A DNA stretch of 64,000 nt from an archaeon (lineage in GTDB: Archaea > Thermoproteota > Nitrososphaeria > Nitrososphaerales > Gagatemarchaeaceae), in NCBI GenBank assembly GCA_021827865.1, contig JAKAUC010000013.1, forward strand, positions 434,001-498,000, given 5' to 3'. This document shows positions 47,197-56,693 of this stretch, piece after piece. The stretch's first letter is position 1. Each line of letters begins with the position of its first letter. The notes under the pieces were generated by a model. That model did not search any database and was not told the origin of the DNA. It saw nothing but the letters and a program-made list of their open reading frames with translations. The translations under genes and the position numbers were made by a program.

Positions 47197-48468
47197 TCAG
47201 GCGCGGGAGATGCGCTTCACCGCGTCTTCCAGGGGCATGGTCTCTTCGCTGTGGCCCCTCATGTCCCTCAGGGTTACGGAGCCGGCCTTGGCCTCCCTCT
47301 CGCCTATGATCACCGCCCAGGTTGCCCCCATCCGGCTGGCGTCCTCAAGCTGCTTCGACAGCGGCCGCCCCTGCAGGGAGGTTTCGCATGGGATGCCCGC
47401 TTCCATCAGCGCCCTCCTGGCCCTCGACGCCTGGGCCCCGAGGCTCCCCCCCGCGACCGCCACGTAGGCGAGCAGCCCCGGGGCCCTGCCCTGGGCGGCG
47501 ATAGACAGAGCCATCCGCTCTATCCCCCCCGCCGCGCCGGTGGCCGAGAGGTCGGGCCGGCCGAACATGCGAGGCAGGGCGTCGTACCTCCCACCCCCGA
47601 ACAGGGACCCGAGGCGCGGGTTCCTGTTGTCCGTGGCTTCGAAGACGACCCCGGTGTAGTAGTCGATCCCCCTTACTATGCTCATGTTGTACTCCACGTT
47701 CCTAACCCCTCTGGAGTCGAGCATGTCGGCCAGGGCCCTGAGGTCCTTGGCCGCGTCCTCCCCCGACTCCATGACCTTCGACAGGACTTCGTCGGGCTTC
47801 CCCCGCAGGCGGCCGAAGTCTAACAGCTCCCGCACCTCCCCGGCGCTGAATCCTTTCGCCACGTACTCGCCTGTCAGCTCCTCGGCGGTCTTCTTCTCCA
47901 CCTTGTCGAGGGCGCGCATGAAGTCGACCAGGCGGGCGTCGTCGGTGATTCCGATCCGCCTTCGGATGAAGCTCTCCACCACGCGCCGGTCCCCGACCTT
48001 TATCGTGACGTCTGACAGCCCAAGCCGGCCGAGCATGGCCGAGGAGGCGTCCAACACCTCGGCGTCGGCTTCGACTGAGGGCGGCCCGAATATCTCCAGG
48101 TCCCACTGGTGGGACCACCTGTACCTGCCGTACTGCGGCTCGTCGTAGCGCCAGATCCCACCGGCTGCGGCGAGCTTCACCGGGAGCCGGAGGCCCTTGC
48201 GGGAGCAGACGTAGCGGGCGATCCCCACGGTCATGTCGAAACGGAGCCCGACGTCCCTGCCGCCCTTGTCCTTGAAGGCGTAGATCTCTTTGTCGACCGC
48301 TTCGCCGCTCTTGGCCCTGAGGATGCCGAGGTGCTCCAGCGAAGCGGGTTCCATGAGCTGGAAATTGTAGAGCTTGGACACCTCTTCGAAGGCCGCCCTC
48401 ACCCTCGAGTGGAGGGCGTACCTGTCCGGCTCAATGTCGTCCACCCCCCTGGGGAGCGAGAGGTCCAA
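47197..48468 (-). CDS. hisS: Histidyl-tRNA synthetase
   Basis: RVRAAFEEVSKLYNFQLMEPASLEHL; LRFDMTVGIARYVC; WRYDEPQYGRYRWSHQWDLEIFGP; RGIDYYTGVVFEA. Confidence 0.95.
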   Translation of the reverse strand: MDLSLPRGVDDIEPDRYALHSRVRAAFEEVSKLYNFQLMEPASLEHLGILRAKSGEAVDKEIYAFKDKGGRDVGLRFDMTVGIARYVCSRKGLRLPVKLAAAGGIWRYDEPQYGRYRWSHQWDLEIFGPPSVEADAEVLDASSAMLGRLGLSDVTIKVGDRRVVESFIRRRIGITDDARLVDFMRALDKVEKKTAEELTGEYVAKGFSAGEVRELLDFGRLRGKPDEVLSKVMESGEDAAKDLRALADMLDSRGVRNVEYNMSIVRGIDYYTGVVFEATDNRNPRLGSLFGGGRYDALPRMFGRPDLSATGAAGGIERMALSIAAQGRAPGLLAYVAVAGGSLGAQASRARRALMEAGIPCETSLQGRPLSKQLEDASRMGATWAVIIGEREAKAGSVTLRDMRGHSEETMPLEDAVKRISRA

Positions 48469-48469
48469 C

Positions 48470-49423
48470 CTAGGCGGCCTTCTCCTTCAGCGAGGAGAGC
48501 TGGGCGAGCATGGCCGTGAGCTGGAGCTCTGGCTGCGACCCCTGCACGAGGCGGAAGTCGTACTCGGCGAGGATTGATATGACCTTGCCCAGGTCGGGGA
48601 CTTTGATCTCCCCGAGAGACTCGTTGGCGAACTTCAGGAAGTCCCTCTCCGGGATGCCGTAGACCCTGGTAAGCTCGATCATCTTCGTCCGTGCGGCCTC
48701 GAAGTCCCCGTCCAGGGCGGCCTTCATGATGCCCGCCACGCGCCCCTTCACCGCGGAGCCTGTGACTGACTTCACCGAGTCGAGCGTGATCTCTCCGGAG
48801 GCTGACGCAGCCTGCAGCATATTGATCGCCTGCCTCAGGTCGCCCTGGGTGGCATCGTAGATCGCGGTGAAGACGGAGTCGCCCGAGTGCTTCAGCTTCT
48901 CCTTCTTCGCTATGACCTTCAGGTGCTCGACCACCGGTTCCTCGGCGTACCTCTGGAACCTGAATATGGCGCACCGGCTCTGAAGGGGCTCGATTATGCC
49001 GGACGAATAGTTGCAGATCAGGACGAAGCGGGTGTGCTCCGAGTTCTCCTCCATGATGCGGCGAAGGGCTGTCTGGCCGTCGGAGGTCATCTCGTCGCTT
49101 TCGTCGAGGATCACGAGCCTGTACGGGACCCCCTCCCTCCTGTCCGCGAACCTGGCGAAGGTCTTGACCCTCTCCCGGACCACGTCTATCCCGCGCTCGT
49201 CGCTGGCGTTGAGCGAAAGGGTGTAGTCGCGCCAGGGCTCACCGAGCACCTGTCTGGCTAATATCATGGCGGTGGTGGTCTTCCCTGAGCCGGGCGGGCC
49301 GGCGAAGAGGAGGTGCGGGAGCTGCTCCTTCTTTTGGAGGAGCGCCTCCAGCCTGTGCTTTACCGACTCCTGGTCGACCATCTCAGCCATGGTGTACGGC
49401 CTGTACTTCTCCACCCACATCAT
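48470..49423 (-). CDS. rfcS: Replication factor C small subunit
   Basis: MWVEKYRPYTMAEMVDQESV; FAGPPGSGKTTTAMILARQVLG; LNASDERGIDVVR; LDESDEMTSDGQTALRR. Confidence 0.95.
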   Translation of the reverse strand: MMWVEKYRPYTMAEMVDQESVKHRLEALLQKKEQLPHLLFAGPPGSGKTTTAMILARQVLGEPWRDYTLSLNASDERGIDVVRERVKTFARFADRREGVPYRLVILDESDEMTSDGQTALRRIMEENSEHTRFVLICNYSSGIIEPLQSRCAIFRFQRYAEEPVVEHLKVIAKKEKLKHSGDSVFTAIYDATQGDLRQAINMLQAASASGEITLDSVKSVTGSAVKGRVAGIMKAALDGDFEAARTKMIELTRVYGIPERDFLKFANESLGEIKVPDLGKVISILAEYDFRLVQGSQPELQLTAMLAQLSSLKEKAA

Positions 49424-49680
49424 GTCCGCCAGGGGCGTCTACGCTCCCCCCTTCGCAGTCCTTCGGTCCAACTCTGAGAAGACTGGCATCCGGTTCTTAT
49501 TTATCCGTTCAAGAAAAAGTTGGCCAGTCCCTGGAATCCTTCGCCGCCGCAGGGTTTTGGGGATCGCTGTCGGGCCAAAGGGCTTCGTGCCCCCCGGGGG
49601 GAGGCGCGGGCGGGAGGGTCTCGGGCGCTCGCTCAAGGTCCGGCGGAGCCTTCTAGAATCGCCCAACATTTATTATCGAG

Positions 49681-50265
49681 GTGGGGCCCTTGGCGCCCGG
49701 TTTGTCCGGAGAGCAAATCGCCCTAAGGCAGATGCTCGAGCGCAGGGAGAGAGAGTACCTCCTCCGGACCGTGAGGGCGAAGATGCGGTCGTCCATCGAG
49801 AGCCTTGACGTGGGGGACTTCCATATCGAGAAGCTGTCCGAGGGCGACGCCGTCGAGCTCCCCCGGTGGGTGGCGGACGAGCTCGCCGCCCAGGGGATGG
49901 CAGAACCCTCAGAGGCGCCCTTCGAGAACGAGGTCTTCGGCGCGCTCAGCAAGGAGAAGATGATGGGCCCGCTTCAGCTTTCAGGGCTCGCCCAGGACTT
50001 CTACCTCAAGATGAGGAGGCGCCTTGGCGCCCTCAACGCCGCGGTTGCCGAGGGGAAGGCGAGGAGAGAAGACTTCGAGCGCCTGCGGGTGGTCTGCTAC
50101 GACCTGATCGGTATTAGGCTGAGCAAGCTCCTCTCCCTGTCGAGTTCGTCCACCCCCGCCTCCACGCTCGCGGACAAGCTGACCCCTGAGGAGAAGGAGT
50201 TCTTTGCCATATCCCAGTCTCTGTCGAAGGAGTGGAAGTCCGGCCTGCTCGGAGGGCCGAACTAG
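49681..50265 (+). CDS. GINS complex subunit (archaeal Gins51-like)
   Basis: 194 aa, IEKLSEGDAVELPRWVADELAAQGMAE; immediately upstream of mcm. Confidence 0.7.
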   Translation: MGPLAPGLSGEQIALRQMLERREREYLLRTVRAKMRSSIESLDVGDFHIEKLSEGDAVELPRWVADELAAQGMAEPSEAPFENEVFGALSKEKMMGPLQLSGLAQDFYLKMRRRLGALNAAVAEGKARREDFERLRVVCYDLIGIRLSKLLSLSSSSTPASTLADKLTPEEKEFFAISQSLSKEWKSGLLGGPN

Positions 50266-52314
50266 ATGGCGACCCTGGCCAGTGGAAAGCTCTCCGAACA
50301 GTTCGAGGACTTCCTGAAGTCCGTGTTGGACAGGAGTGGGAACGCGGTCTACAGGGGCAAGATTTCGCAGCTCATAGCGACCGAGGGGAAGTCCCTGGTC
50401 GTCGACTTCGGCGACCTCCTGCGGTACAACAACGACCTGGCGAACAGGTTGCTTCTCGAGCCTGATTCGTCTCTTGCGTCCTTCAAGATCGCCGCCTTCG
50501 AGACGATGAGGAGCGAGAACGCTCTCTACGCCGACAGGGTCAAGCGGGAGCTGACGGTCAGGCTGCGAGGGCTCCCTGACCTGGTCCCCCTAAGGAGGGT
50601 GGATACGTCATACATAGATCACATGCTCGCAATCTCTGGGATGGTCGTGAGGACGTCAGAGCTGAGGCCGATGATGACGGAGGCGGCATGGGTCTGCCCT
50701 AGCGGCCACCTCACCTACCAGGGGCAGGACGACCTGATCCTCAAGCGCCCCCCGAAGTGCGAGCTTTGCGGAGAGGCGAAGAGCTTCGAGCTCGACAAGA
50801 AGCGCTGCAGGTTCGTCGATTTCCAGGTTCTGAGGGTCCAGGAGCTCCCGGAGGAGCTCCCGCCCGGCCAGCTCCCTCAGTTCTTCGACGTCAACGTGGA
50901 AGGGGACATCGTGAACATGGCGCGGCCCGGCGACAGGGTGGTGCTCACCGGGGTGGTTAGGGCGGTCCCCGACTACACCCTCGGCCAGGTGAGGACGAGG
51001 CTGTTCAGGTCTCAGGTCGACTGCAACCAGGTCGAAGTGAAGGGGAAGGAGCCAGACCAGGTGGTCGTTTCGAAGGAGGACGAGGAGTTGATCAGGAAGA
51101 TTGCAAGCGTCCCCGACGCCTACGAGAGGCTCATCAACTCCATCGCCCCGGTCATCCTGGGGCACCAGCAGGAGAAGGAGGCGATACTGCTCCTGCTCGC
51201 CGGAGGGAGCGCCACCCTCCTCCCCGACGGGACGAAGCTGAGGGGGGACATCAACGCCCTTTTCGTCGGCGACCCCGGTACGGGGAAGTCTGAGCTGCTA
51301 AAGTTCGCGTCGCAGGTAGCGCCTCGCGGGCTCTATGCGTCTGGGAGAGGCACCACCGCTGCCGGCCTCTCGGCGGCCGTGATACGGGAGAAGAACGTTC
51401 TCATGCTCGAAGCCGGCGTCGTCGTCCTGGCAGACCTCGGCATAGCGGCCATAGACGAGTTCGAGAAGATGAAGCCAGATGACAGGACGGCCCTCCACGA
51501 GATGATGGAGCAGCAGACGGTCACCATCGCGAAGGGCGGGATATACGCCACGCTCAACGCGAGGACCGCCATCCTGGCGGCCTGCAACCCGGTGCTCGGG
51601 CGGTACAACCCGTTTCAGAACCTCATCGAGAACATCGGGACCCTCCCTATACCGCTGCTGACTAGGTTCGACATCATATTCGTATTCAGGGACCAGCCAT
51701 CGCCGGCGGACGACGAGAGGCTGGCTAGCCACATACTGTCCGTTCACGCGCGACGGTCATACAGCACGCCCCCGCCCATCGAATTCAGCCTCCTCAAGAA
51801 GTACCTCACCTTCGCCAAGAAGATCTCCCCGACGCTGACGAAGGCTGCCATGGACCGGATCAGGGAGTTCTACCTCGAGCTGAGGAAGTCGAGCGGAGCG
51901 GAGGACTCGATCCCCCCCACCCTTAGGACGCTGGAGGCGTTGATCAGGATCTCAACGGCCAGGGCTAGGGTGCTTCTCAGGGACGAGGTGACCGAGGAAG
52001 ACGCGCTCTCGGCCATCGCCCTGATGAACAGGATGGTTGAGGACATACTCACCGACGCGGCTACGAAGAAGACGGACTTTGGGATTCAGCTGGGCAAGCC
52101 CGCGGGGGAGACCAAGAACCTGAGGTCGGCCCTGGAGGTGCTGAAGAGCCTTGAGGGCCCTGAGAAGAAGCCCGTGGAGCGGAAGCTGTTCAAGGAGGAG
52201 CTCGTGAAGGCGAAGTTCACCGACGAAGACGCTGAGAAGATGATCAGGACCATGTTCAGGGAGGGGATGGTCTACGAGTCTAAACCAGGGTTCATCCGGA
52301 GGCTGGGCTCCTAG
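50266..52314 (+). CDS. mcm: Minichromosome maintenance helicase MCM
   Basis: ALFVGDPGTGKSELLKFASQVAPRGLYASGRGTTAAGLSAAV; GIAAIDEFEKM; ARTAILAACNPVLGRYNP; LLTRFDIIFVFRD. Confidence 0.97.
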   Translation: MATLASGKLSEQFEDFLKSVLDRSGNAVYRGKISQLIATEGKSLVVDFGDLLRYNNDLANRLLLEPDSSLASFKIAAFETMRSENALYADRVKRELTVRLRGLPDLVPLRRVDTSYIDHMLAISGMVVRTSELRPMMTEAAWVCPSGHLTYQGQDDLILKRPPKCELCGEAKSFELDKKRCRFVDFQVLRVQELPEELPPGQLPQFFDVNVEGDIVNMARPGDRVVLTGVVRAVPDYTLGQVRTRLFRSQVDCNQVEVKGKEPDQVVVSKEDEELIRKIASVPDAYERLINSIAPVILGHQQEKEAILLLLAGGSATLLPDGTKLRGDINALFVGDPGTGKSELLKFASQVAPRGLYASGRGTTAAGLSAAVIREKNVLMLEAGVVVLADLGIAAIDEFEKMKPDDRTALHEMMEQQTVTIAKGGIYATLNARTAILAACNPVLGRYNPFQNLIENIGTLPIPLLTRFDIIFVFRDQPSPADDERLASHILSVHARRSYSTPPPIEFSLLKKYLTFAKKISPTLTKAAMDRIREFYLELRKSSGAEDSIPPTLRTLEALIRISTARARVLLRDEVTEEDALSAIALMNRMVEDILTDAATKKTDFGIQLGKPAGETKNLRSALEVLKSLEGPEKKPVERKLFKEELVKAKFTDEDAEKMIRTMFREGMVYESKPGFIRRLGS

Positions 52315-52413
52315 GATGGGAGAGATGAGCGCGGGAGACCGGTCGAAGATAGAAGTCATGGGGCGGGGTTCCACCGCGCCCCCCGGCTAGAAGGCTGGTG
52401 GCGGTCCCTGAAG

Positions 52414-55400
52414 GTGGATGAGGTCAAGATCCCCGACGAGCTGGCCCGGTACATGAAGGACAAGGGCATCACCGAGCTCTACCCGCCCCAGGAGCAGGCG
52501 GTCCTTGCGGGGCTGCTCGATGGGAAGAGCCTGGTTGTGTCGGCGCCCACGGCTTGCTACGACGCGCAAACGGAAGTGTTGACAAAAAATGGTTGGAAGC
52601 TCTTCGAAGACACGGTTTCAGACGAAATCGTCCTCTCGATGAACCCGCTCACCTTCAAGATGGAATACGTCAAGGCAGTGGGAAAGGTTGAGCAAGAATA
52701 CACCGGCAGAATGGTCTCTGTGAAAGGAAAGGAGATTGACTTCAGGGTCACTGAGAACCATAACATGTTCGCATGCAGCATGAACGACATGCGAAGAACG
52801 CCGGACCGTGCCCGTTCAATCCATCCGCCGGCCAGTTACAGTCTCAAGCCCGCCATAGGAATCACCAGCACGTGGAGATTCAAGTCGGGCGGCATCTGGA
52901 CTGGGAAGCGCAAGTCCCAATTTCTCATTCCTCCGTTTAGGGCAAGGAGGAAGGGCAAGCATCATGCCGGAAACGTCTTGCCCGGCATCAAAGTGAGGGC
53001 AGAAGACTGGTTGAACTTTTTGGGATGGTACATGGCTGAAGGGAACACAAAGCGGAGAGGCGGCTCCTATGAAGTGACATTGTGTCAAGTCAAGAATCCG
53101 GCACTGGTCCGAGAAGCCATGGAAAGATTAGGCGTCGGCGCGGTTCACAAGACGGGAAGCAAGAATCATCTTCACTTTAGCATCTACAACCCTCAGTTGG
53201 GGTCGTATCTCTTGCGCTTTGGCCTTGCATACGAGAAGTACGTCCCTGAATACGTCAAAGAGCTGCCCCCCGACCAGATCGAGATCTTCCTCCATTCCTA
53301 TAGATTGGGTGACGGGAATCGTGGAAGAGATGGCACAAGCCCAGTCTTCGGAACAACCTCAAAGAAGCTCGCAGACGATATCCAGGAGCTTCTGCTCAAG
53401 TCAGGGACCAGCAGTTCGGTGAGGAACAGGGGACTCGCGAAATCCCATGAGATGCCGGACGGACATACAATCGTCTCCAAACATCCATTTTACGAAGTGC
53501 CCGGCAGGAGATGCTCGGAACATGGTGTCGACCCGAGGAAGCCGAGCAAGCCGGTCATAGAAAGAACTGTAGGAGAAACCGTCTACTGCCTTACCCTTCC
53601 GAAATATCACCTCCTCTATGTCCGAAGAAATGGAAAAGCATTCTGGTGCGGCAATTCTGGAAAGACCCTCCTCGCCCTGATGTCGGCCTACCTCAGGACG
53701 AAGGTGGAGAGGAAGAAGGTGGTGTACCTGGCGCCTCTGAGGGCGCTTGCCTCGGAGAAGTACTCCGAGTTCTCGGAGCTGACGAAGTTCGGGATACGGA
53801 CGGCCATCTCGACCGGCGACTACGACTCGAGCGGCGAATCTCTCGGCAGGGCGGACATCATCGTCCTGACCAACGAGAGGTTCGACTCGGTGATGAGGCA
53901 CAGGGTGTCCTGGGTCAACTCTGTGGGGCTCTTCGTCGCGGACGAAGTGCACCTGGCGGGGAACGACAGGAGAGGACCGACCCTCGAGATGATCCTCACG
54001 AAGGTCATCCACCTCGGCCTGAACGCGCAGCTCCTGGCACTTTCTGCGACAATCAGCAACGCGAAGTCGATCGCGGAGTGGCTGCACGCCGTCCCGGTGG
54101 AGCTTGACTGGCGGCCGGTCCCGCTCAAGGAGGGGGTCTACGACTACGGGAGGGTCGTTTTCTCCGGCGGCGAAGAGATCCAGATCCCGAGGTCGACCTA
54201 CGGCTCCCCCATCGACGTCGCCATGGACACCGTGAAGGGGGGCGGCCAGGCGCTGATCTTCGCCAGCACCAGGAGGAGGGCGGTGAGCCTGGCCACCAGG
54301 GCCGCGGAGGTGACCCAGAGTCGCCTGACACCCGAGGAGAAGAAGGCGACGTCCGAGGCCTCGCGGAGGATCCTGGGCTCGGGGGAAGAGACCAGCCTCG
54401 GCAGGCTCCTCGCGGAGGTGGTGGCGAAGGGGTCTGCCTTCCACCACGCCGGGCTCGAGCCCGAGCACAGGAGGATAGTGGAGGAATACTACCGGGCCAG
54501 GGCGATCAAGCTCCTGGCCGCCACCCCGACCCTCGCCGCAGGGGTCAACCTCCCCGCACGGCGGGTGGTGATAGCCGATATGACGCGCTACGACGCCGAG
54601 AGGGGAGGGAACGCGGAGATCTCGGTCCTGGAGTACCGGCAGATGGCCGGCAGGGCGGGGAGGCCGCAGTACGACGACCATGGCGAGACGGTGATGGTCC
54701 CACCCCCCTCTCAGCCCGCCGCGGACTTCCTCGAGCACTATACGAAAGAGCCCCCGGAGCCGATCAAGTCCAGGCTGTCTAACGAGGCGGCGATGCGGTC
54801 GCACACCCTGGCAACGATAGCCACGGGGAGGGGCCTCTCGAAGGGGGACCTGGACAGCCTGTTCAGGGAGACGCTGCTGGCCAGGCAGGCGGGCCAGGCG
54901 GAGGTCTCGAGGCTGACCGAGAAGGCCCTGGGCTACCTCCTGTCAGAAAGGCTGCTCGAGTCCCACGGGGGGCTGTTCTACGCGACTGATTTTGGGACGA
55001 GGGTCTCTGTCCTCTACGTCGACCCGGTCACGGCCGTCATGTTCCGGAACGCAGTAAAGCGTGCTGAGCCCGGCAGGGACTACACCGCAGGGCTGCTGCA
55101 CCTGGTCGCCTCGGCGCCGGACTTCGAGCCGAAGTTCCCGCTGAGGAGCAAAGACTACGAAGATGCCATGGCGTTCATGGAGGAGCACGCGGCGGAGATG
55201 CTGGAGAGGCACACGACGAAGGAGTTCTCGGACTACGACAGGGCCCTGCAGGATGTGAGGAGCGTCATGGCGCTGCACGGTTGGATAGACGAGTGGAGGG
55301 AGGAACAGCTGCTCAGCAGGCTTGGGGTGGAGCCGGGGGACATGCACAGGGCGGTTGACAACGCGGACTGGCTTCTTCATGCGCTGGGGGAGCTCTGCAA

Positions 55401-55653
55401 GCTGTTCAAGATGCCGGACATGGTGAGGCAGGCGGACCTGCTGAGGAGGAGGGTGGCGAGCGGCGTCGGGGAGGAGCTCGTCGAACTCACGGCCCTCAGC
55501 GGGGTCGGGAGGGTGAGGGCGCGCGCCCTGTACTCGGCCGGGTTCAGGACGCTCGAGGATCTGAAGGAGGCGCCCGCCGAGAAGCTTGCCATGGTGGACA
55601 AGGTGGGGGCGTCGGTCGCGAGGAAGATCAAGGAACAGGTGAAGAGGCACTGA
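52414..55653 (+). CDS. hel308: Hel308-family DNA helicase, intein-containing
   Basis: IPDELARYMKDKGITELYPPQEQAVLAGLL...SAPTA|intein|SGKTLLALMSAYL; FVADEVHLAGNDRRGPTLEMILTK; HHAGLEPEHRRIVEEYYR; EYRQMAGRAGRPQYD. Confidence 0.95.
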   Translation: MDEVKIPDELARYMKDKGITELYPPQEQAVLAGLLDGKSLVVSAPTACYDAQTEVLTKNGWKLFEDTVSDEIVLSMNPLTFKMEYVKAVGKVEQEYTGRMVSVKGKEIDFRVTENHNMFACSMNDMRRTPDRARSIHPPASYSLKPAIGITSTWRFKSGGIWTGKRKSQFLIPPFRARRKGKHHAGNVLPGIKVRAEDWLNFLGWYMAEGNTKRRGGSYEVTLCQVKNPALVREAMERLGVGAVHKTGSKNHLHFSIYNPQLGSYLLRFGLAYEKYVPEYVKELPPDQIEIFLHSYRLGDGNRGRDGTSPVFGTTSKKLADDIQELLLKSGTSSSVRNRGLAKSHEMPDGHTIVSKHPFYEVPGRRCSEHGVDPRKPSKPVIERTVGETVYCLTLPKYHLLYVRRNGKAFWCGNSGKTLLALMSAYLRTKVERKKVVYLAPLRALASEKYSEFSELTKFGIRTAISTGDYDSSGESLGRADIIVLTNERFDSVMRHRVSWVNSVGLFVADEVHLAGNDRRGPTLEMILTKVIHLGLNAQLLALSATISNAKSIAEWLHAVPVELDWRPVPLKEGVYDYGRVVFSGGEEIQIPRSTYGSPIDVAMDTVKGGGQALIFASTRRRAVSLATRAAEVTQSRLTPEEKKATSEASRRILGSGEETSLGRLLAEVVAKGSAFHHAGLEPEHRRIVEEYYRARAIKLLAATPTLAAGVNLPARRVVIADMTRYDAERGGNAEISVLEYRQMAGRAGRPQYDDHGETVMVPPPSQPAADFLEHYTKEPPEPIKSRLSNEAAMRSHTLATIATGRGLSKGDLDSLFRETLLARQAGQAEVSRLTEKALGYLLSERLLESHGGLFYATDFGTRVSVLYVDPVTAVMFRNAVKRAEPGRDYTAGLLHLVASAPDFEPKFPLRSKDYEDAMAFMEEHAAEMLERHTTKEFSDYDRALQDVRSVMALHGWIDEWREEQLLSRLGVEPGDMHRAVDNADWLLHALGELCKLFKMPDMVRQADLLRRRVASGVGEELVELTALSGVGRVRARALYSAGFRTLEDLKEAPAEKLAMVDKVGASVARKIKEQVKRH
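52555..53655 (+). mobile_element. Intein with LAGLIDADG-type homing endonuclease-like motifs inserted in hel308 Walker A
   Basis: Cys1 CYDAQTEVLTKNGWKLFED; TENHNMF block B; LNFLGWYMAEGN and IEIFLHSYRLGDGN DOD-like motifs; VYCLTLPKYHLLYVRRNGKAFWCGN then Ser+1. Confidence 0.95.
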
Positions 55654-55697
55654 GCCTGGGCGGCCTCGACCAAGCCGCCGACGAGCTCGCGAGCCGC

Positions 55698-56420
55698 GTG
55701 AGGGCCGCGGTGGCAAAGGCCGTCGGGGTCGAGGAAACCGTGGCGGTCGCATTCTCAGGAGGGCTGGACAGCTCGGTCGTGGCGAAGTGCGCCGCGGCGG
55801 AGGCTCGGGTGATCGCGTGCACCGGAAGCGCTGACGGCTCCGGGGACGCGCTCCGCGCCCGCGGGGCGGCGGACTCCCTGGGCGTCGACCTGGTGACTAC
55901 TCGGCTCACCCCCGAAGTCGTGGCGGCAGAGCTTGCCGGAGTCGACCTCCCGTTCGAGGCTACCCTGATGGACAGGAGCCTCTGGTGCCTGTACTCAGCC
56001 GTCTCCAGGACCGCGAGGGATGCCGGGGCTCGCGTTATCCTCCTCGGCCAGCTCGCTGACGAGCTGTTCGGGGGCTACGCGAAGTACGCGGCAGCGATGG
56101 GCGAAGGTGGCCCGGAGGCTGCAAGATCCATGATGGATGCGGACCTGAAGCAGTACTCCATCAGGGGGAGGGTTAGGGACGTGAAGGCGTGCTCCAGGTG
56201 GGTCGAACCCAGGATCCCCTTCGAAGAGCTCGCTGGCTATGCCGCGTCCATCCCGATGTCCTACAAGCTGATGGGCGGAGTCAGGAAGGCGGTCCTGAGG
56301 AGGGCGGCGGTCCGGCTCGGGGTCCCGGCGGACGTCGCTGAGGCGCCGAAGAAGGCGGCCCAGTACAGCTCAGGGGTCCAGAAGCTGGTGGCCAGTGCAC
56401 CTTTTAACGCCCCCGGGTGA
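55698..56420 (+). CDS. Asparagine-synthase C-terminal-like ATP-pyrophosphatase
   Basis: VAVAFSGGLDSSVVAKCAA PP-loop; ILLGQLADELFGGYAKY; no N-terminal glutaminase domain. Confidence 0.8.
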   Translation: MRAAVAKAVGVEETVAVAFSGGLDSSVVAKCAAAEARVIACTGSADGSGDALRARGAADSLGVDLVTTRLTPEVVAAELAGVDLPFEATLMDRSLWCLYSAVSRTARDAGARVILLGQLADELFGGYAKYAAAMGEGGPEAARSMMDADLKQYSIRGRVRDVKACSRWVEPRIPFEELAGYAASIPMSYKLMGGVRKAVLRRAAVRLGVPADVAEAPKKAAQYSSGVQKLVASAPFNAPG

Positions 56421-56429
56421 AGGCAACCT

Positions 56430-56693
56430 ATGATACCTTCGCCGCAACCAAAGGGCAAGCTCGTTGGGTTCAAACCGCTGCAGGAGAGGTTCAGCTACTA
56501 CGCCTTGGACGACGGAACTGTGCTCGGGATAAAGCCAGCCATGGTGAAGGTGTACAGGCTCCAGAACCCGGACAACAGCCTCGCCACGTCGCCGGATGGG
56601 ACGCCGGCGTACTTCTACACCACCCAGAACATTACCCAGGTGCTCACCCCCGACGAGTACAAGTCCTTCAAGGCCGACGGACTGACCGAATGA
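56430..56693 (+). CDS. Conserved hypothetical protein
   Basis: 87 aa ORF overlapping the next start (ATGA); no family recognised. Confidence 0.65.
   Translation: MIPSPQPKGKLVGFKPLQERFSYYALDDGTVLGIKPAMVKVYRLQNPDNSLATSPDGTPAYFYTTQNITQVLTPDEYKSFKADGLTE

Noticed and set aside
49441-49680. Possible RNA gene or 76-aa ORF between rfcS and gins
   Set aside because: Translation is R/P-rich low complexity; no convincing structure beyond GC-rich runs and promoter-like AT stretches.
53401-54804. 467-aa minus-strand ORF antisense to hel308
   Set aside because: Low-complexity R/H/P/G/V composition typical of antisense frames in GC-rich genes; the + strand is unambiguous Hel308.
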